From: Solirubrobacterales bacterium
GTDB taxonomy: Bacteria; Actinomycetota; Thermoleophilia; Solirubrobacterales; Solirubrobacteraceae
Assembly (NCBI GenBank): GCA_003151895.1
Contig: PLYX01000062.1
Span: 5,427-44,679, forward strand
Direction: 5' to 3'
Length of the DNA: 39,253 nt
Shown here: one piece after another, positions 38,073 through 39,253 of the stretch
Layout: each line of letters opens with the position of its first letter
How positions within the stretch are numbered: position 1 is the stretch's first letter
Notes under the pieces: generated by a model
Told to the model about the DNA's origin: nothing
Database searches by the model: none
The model's input: only the letters and a program-made list of their open reading frames with translations
Made by a program: the position numbers and the translations under genes

Positions 38073-39253
38073 TCAGTCGATGCGCGGGGGGATGCGCAAC
38101 GGCAGCTCGGCGCCCGTGATCGTCGCGGCGGCAAGCCGACCCGTGAAGACGCACCCGCCGAGGAAGGTGCCCTCCAGGGAGCGCTTGCCGTGGACGCCGC
38201 CGCCGCCGAAGCCGGCCGCCTCGCCGACCGCGTACAGACCCGGGATCGCCTCGTCTCCCCGCTCGCGCAGCACGCGGCAGCCGAGGTCGGTCTGGATGCC
38301 GCCGAGGCTCTTGCGCGCCATCACCTGCAGGCGGATCGCGACCAGGGGCATCGCATTGGGGTCTACGATGCGCTGGAAGCGCGCCGTGCGCAGCCGGTCG
38401 CCGCGCCAGTTGCGCAGCTGGCCGATGCGGCGCAGCTGGTCGTCGTTGAAGAGGCCCTTGCCGCGCGCGATCGTCTCGTCGTAGCGGCCGATCTCGCGTT
38501 CGAGCGTCGCGGCGTCGATCGCGCTCTCGCCGGTCACCTCGTTCATCTTGGCGGCCAGCTCGCTGAGCGTCGAGGCGGACACGAAGTCGGGGGAGCCGTC
38601 GAGGAAGTGCCGGACGAGGCCGGGCTTGCCGAGCAGCACGCCGAGCAGGAACGGGACGATGCGGCGCTCGCGCAGGTGGGGGTTGTGCTGGGAGCCGGAC
38701 ACGTCGAGCTCGCGCTTGGCGATCTTGAAGTTGCAGACGAGCCACGAGTACTTGCGCTCGTCCTCGCACACGCGCTCGAGCGCGGCGTAGGCGTCGAACA
38801 TGGGCATCACCGGCACGGGGCCGTAGCGACGGCCGTCGGGGTCGAGCATGACGCCCGAGCGCGGCGGGATCAGCTTCAGCCCGTGGTGCTCGCGCTGGGG
38901 TTTGGGGTGGCGAACCGCGTCGGCGTAGTTCCACATCTTCGAGAGGTGGGTGACGTTGCCGCCGATCCGCCGCACCTCTTCGTGGAGCGCGCCGTCGGCG
39001 TAGTAGTGGGAGCCCATCAAGAGCTTCTCGGGCGCGGAGCCGAGCTCGGAGGTGGGCCATTCGCGGCGCACCAGGTCGAGGTTGCCGCCGATCCCTCCGG
39101 CGGCGATGACAACCGCCTTGCTCGCGTGCGTCTCGGACCCAGACTCGAGCTTAACCCCGCTCGCGGTTCCGTCGTCGAAGAGCAGCTCCACGACGCGCGA
39201 GTCAAATCGCAGATCCAGCGCGCCGCGGCGCGGGTGGGACTCGATCGCTCCCC
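38073..39253 (-). CDS. FAD-binding dehydrogenase, C-terminal part (FAD_binding_2 / KstD-like)
   Basis: The frame is open to the right edge; 393 codons are visible and the N-terminal FAD motif lies outside. Flavoprotein of the fumarate reductase/3-ketosteroid dehydrogenase-like superfamily. Visible: VVELLFDDGTASGVKL, VVIAAGGIGGN, the substrate-side MPMFDAYAALERVCEDERKY stretch, and the C-terminal signature KSLGGIQTDLGCRVL plus IPGLYAVGEAAGFGGGGVHG (FAD ribityl binding). RSLEGTFLGGCVFTGRLAA matches the end of this group. Substrate unknown, hydride transfer to an alkene or ketone likely. Confidence 0.88.
   Translation of the reverse strand, partial: GAIESHPRRGALDLRFDSRVVELLFDDGTASGVKLESGSETHASKAVVIAAGGIGGNLDLVRREWPTSELGSAPEKLLMGSHYYADGALHEEVRRIGGNVTHLSKMWNYADAVRHPKPQREHHGLKLIPPRSGVMLDPDGRRYGPVPVMPMFDAYAALERVCEDERKYSWLVCNFKIAKRELDVSGSQHNPHLRERRIVPFLLGVLLGKPGLVRHFLDGSPDFVSASTLSELAAKMNEVTGESAIDAATLEREIGRYDETIARGKGLFNDDQLRRIGQLRNWRGDRLRTARFQRIVDPNAMPLVAIRLQVMARKSLGGIQTDLGCRVLRERGDEAIPGLYAVGEAAGFGGGGVHGKRSLEGTFLGGCVFTGRLAAATITGAELPLRIPPRID

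Overview
High-GC DNA with many GTG starts. A cytochrome oxidase/copper-handling block, polyamine-type catabolism, an SNF2-SWIM pair, a P450, GMC and FAD dehydrogenases, and an eRF1/Vms1-like protein together suggest an actinobacterium. Thermoleophilia (Solirubrobacterales) is my best guess; this is inference from gene style, not a database result.

Layout. 1-2192: end of an aa3/caa3 oxidase operon (ctaD tail, ctaE, ctaG, an unlisted 45-aa membrane peptide). 2268-9305: amine catabolism, with an APC permease divergent from class III transaminase - PucR regulator - alanine dehydrogenase - aminobutyraldehyde-type dehydrogenase. The enzymes close a loop: transamination onto pyruvate gives alanine and an aldehyde, the aldehyde is oxidised, and Ald returns pyruvate and ammonia. 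9388-13592: SNF2 helicase plus SWIM zinc-finger partner. 13689-14999: a lone AAA/DUF4143-type ATPase behind tandem 23-bp repeats. 15171-21820: copper and oxidase assembly (SCO1, second CtaG-like protein, polytopic membrane protein, anchored exported protein, CopC-CopD fusion, YcnI, a 47-aa peptide).

21804-24394: a GT87-type glycosyltransferase pseudogene split by an IS200/IS605 element. The element's ends can be placed to the base (21957-23852) because removing it restores the GT87 reading frame. It carries intact TnpA and TnpB, a probable omega-RNA, a 5' TTGAC motif and divergent, apparently leaderless promoters sharing one palindrome. Next to it lie a truncated tRNA-like sequence, a perfect 22-bp tandem duplication, a Fic enzyme fused to a winged-helix-like N-terminus, and a thioredoxin-fold gene remnant.

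26236-39253: HAD phosphatase, eRF1/Vms1-like protein, VOC protein with a cytochrome P450, an mntR - Nramp-related transporter - small membrane protein operon, a run of minus-strand genes (AttH/CrtC-like protein, small helical protein, GMC oxidoreductase, small membrane protein), a BadF-type sugar kinase, a PfkB kinase, and the C-terminal part of an FAD-binding dehydrogenase.

The most unusual features are short repeats acting inside or beside genes: a REP-like element that appears to supply the ribosome binding site and the last residues of Ald, a large nested palindrome inserted in frame in the SNF2 helicase, and two unrelated exact-spacing tandem repeats in promoter regions. Leaderless transcription is predicted for four genes (tnpA, tnpB, the AAA ATPase and mntR).
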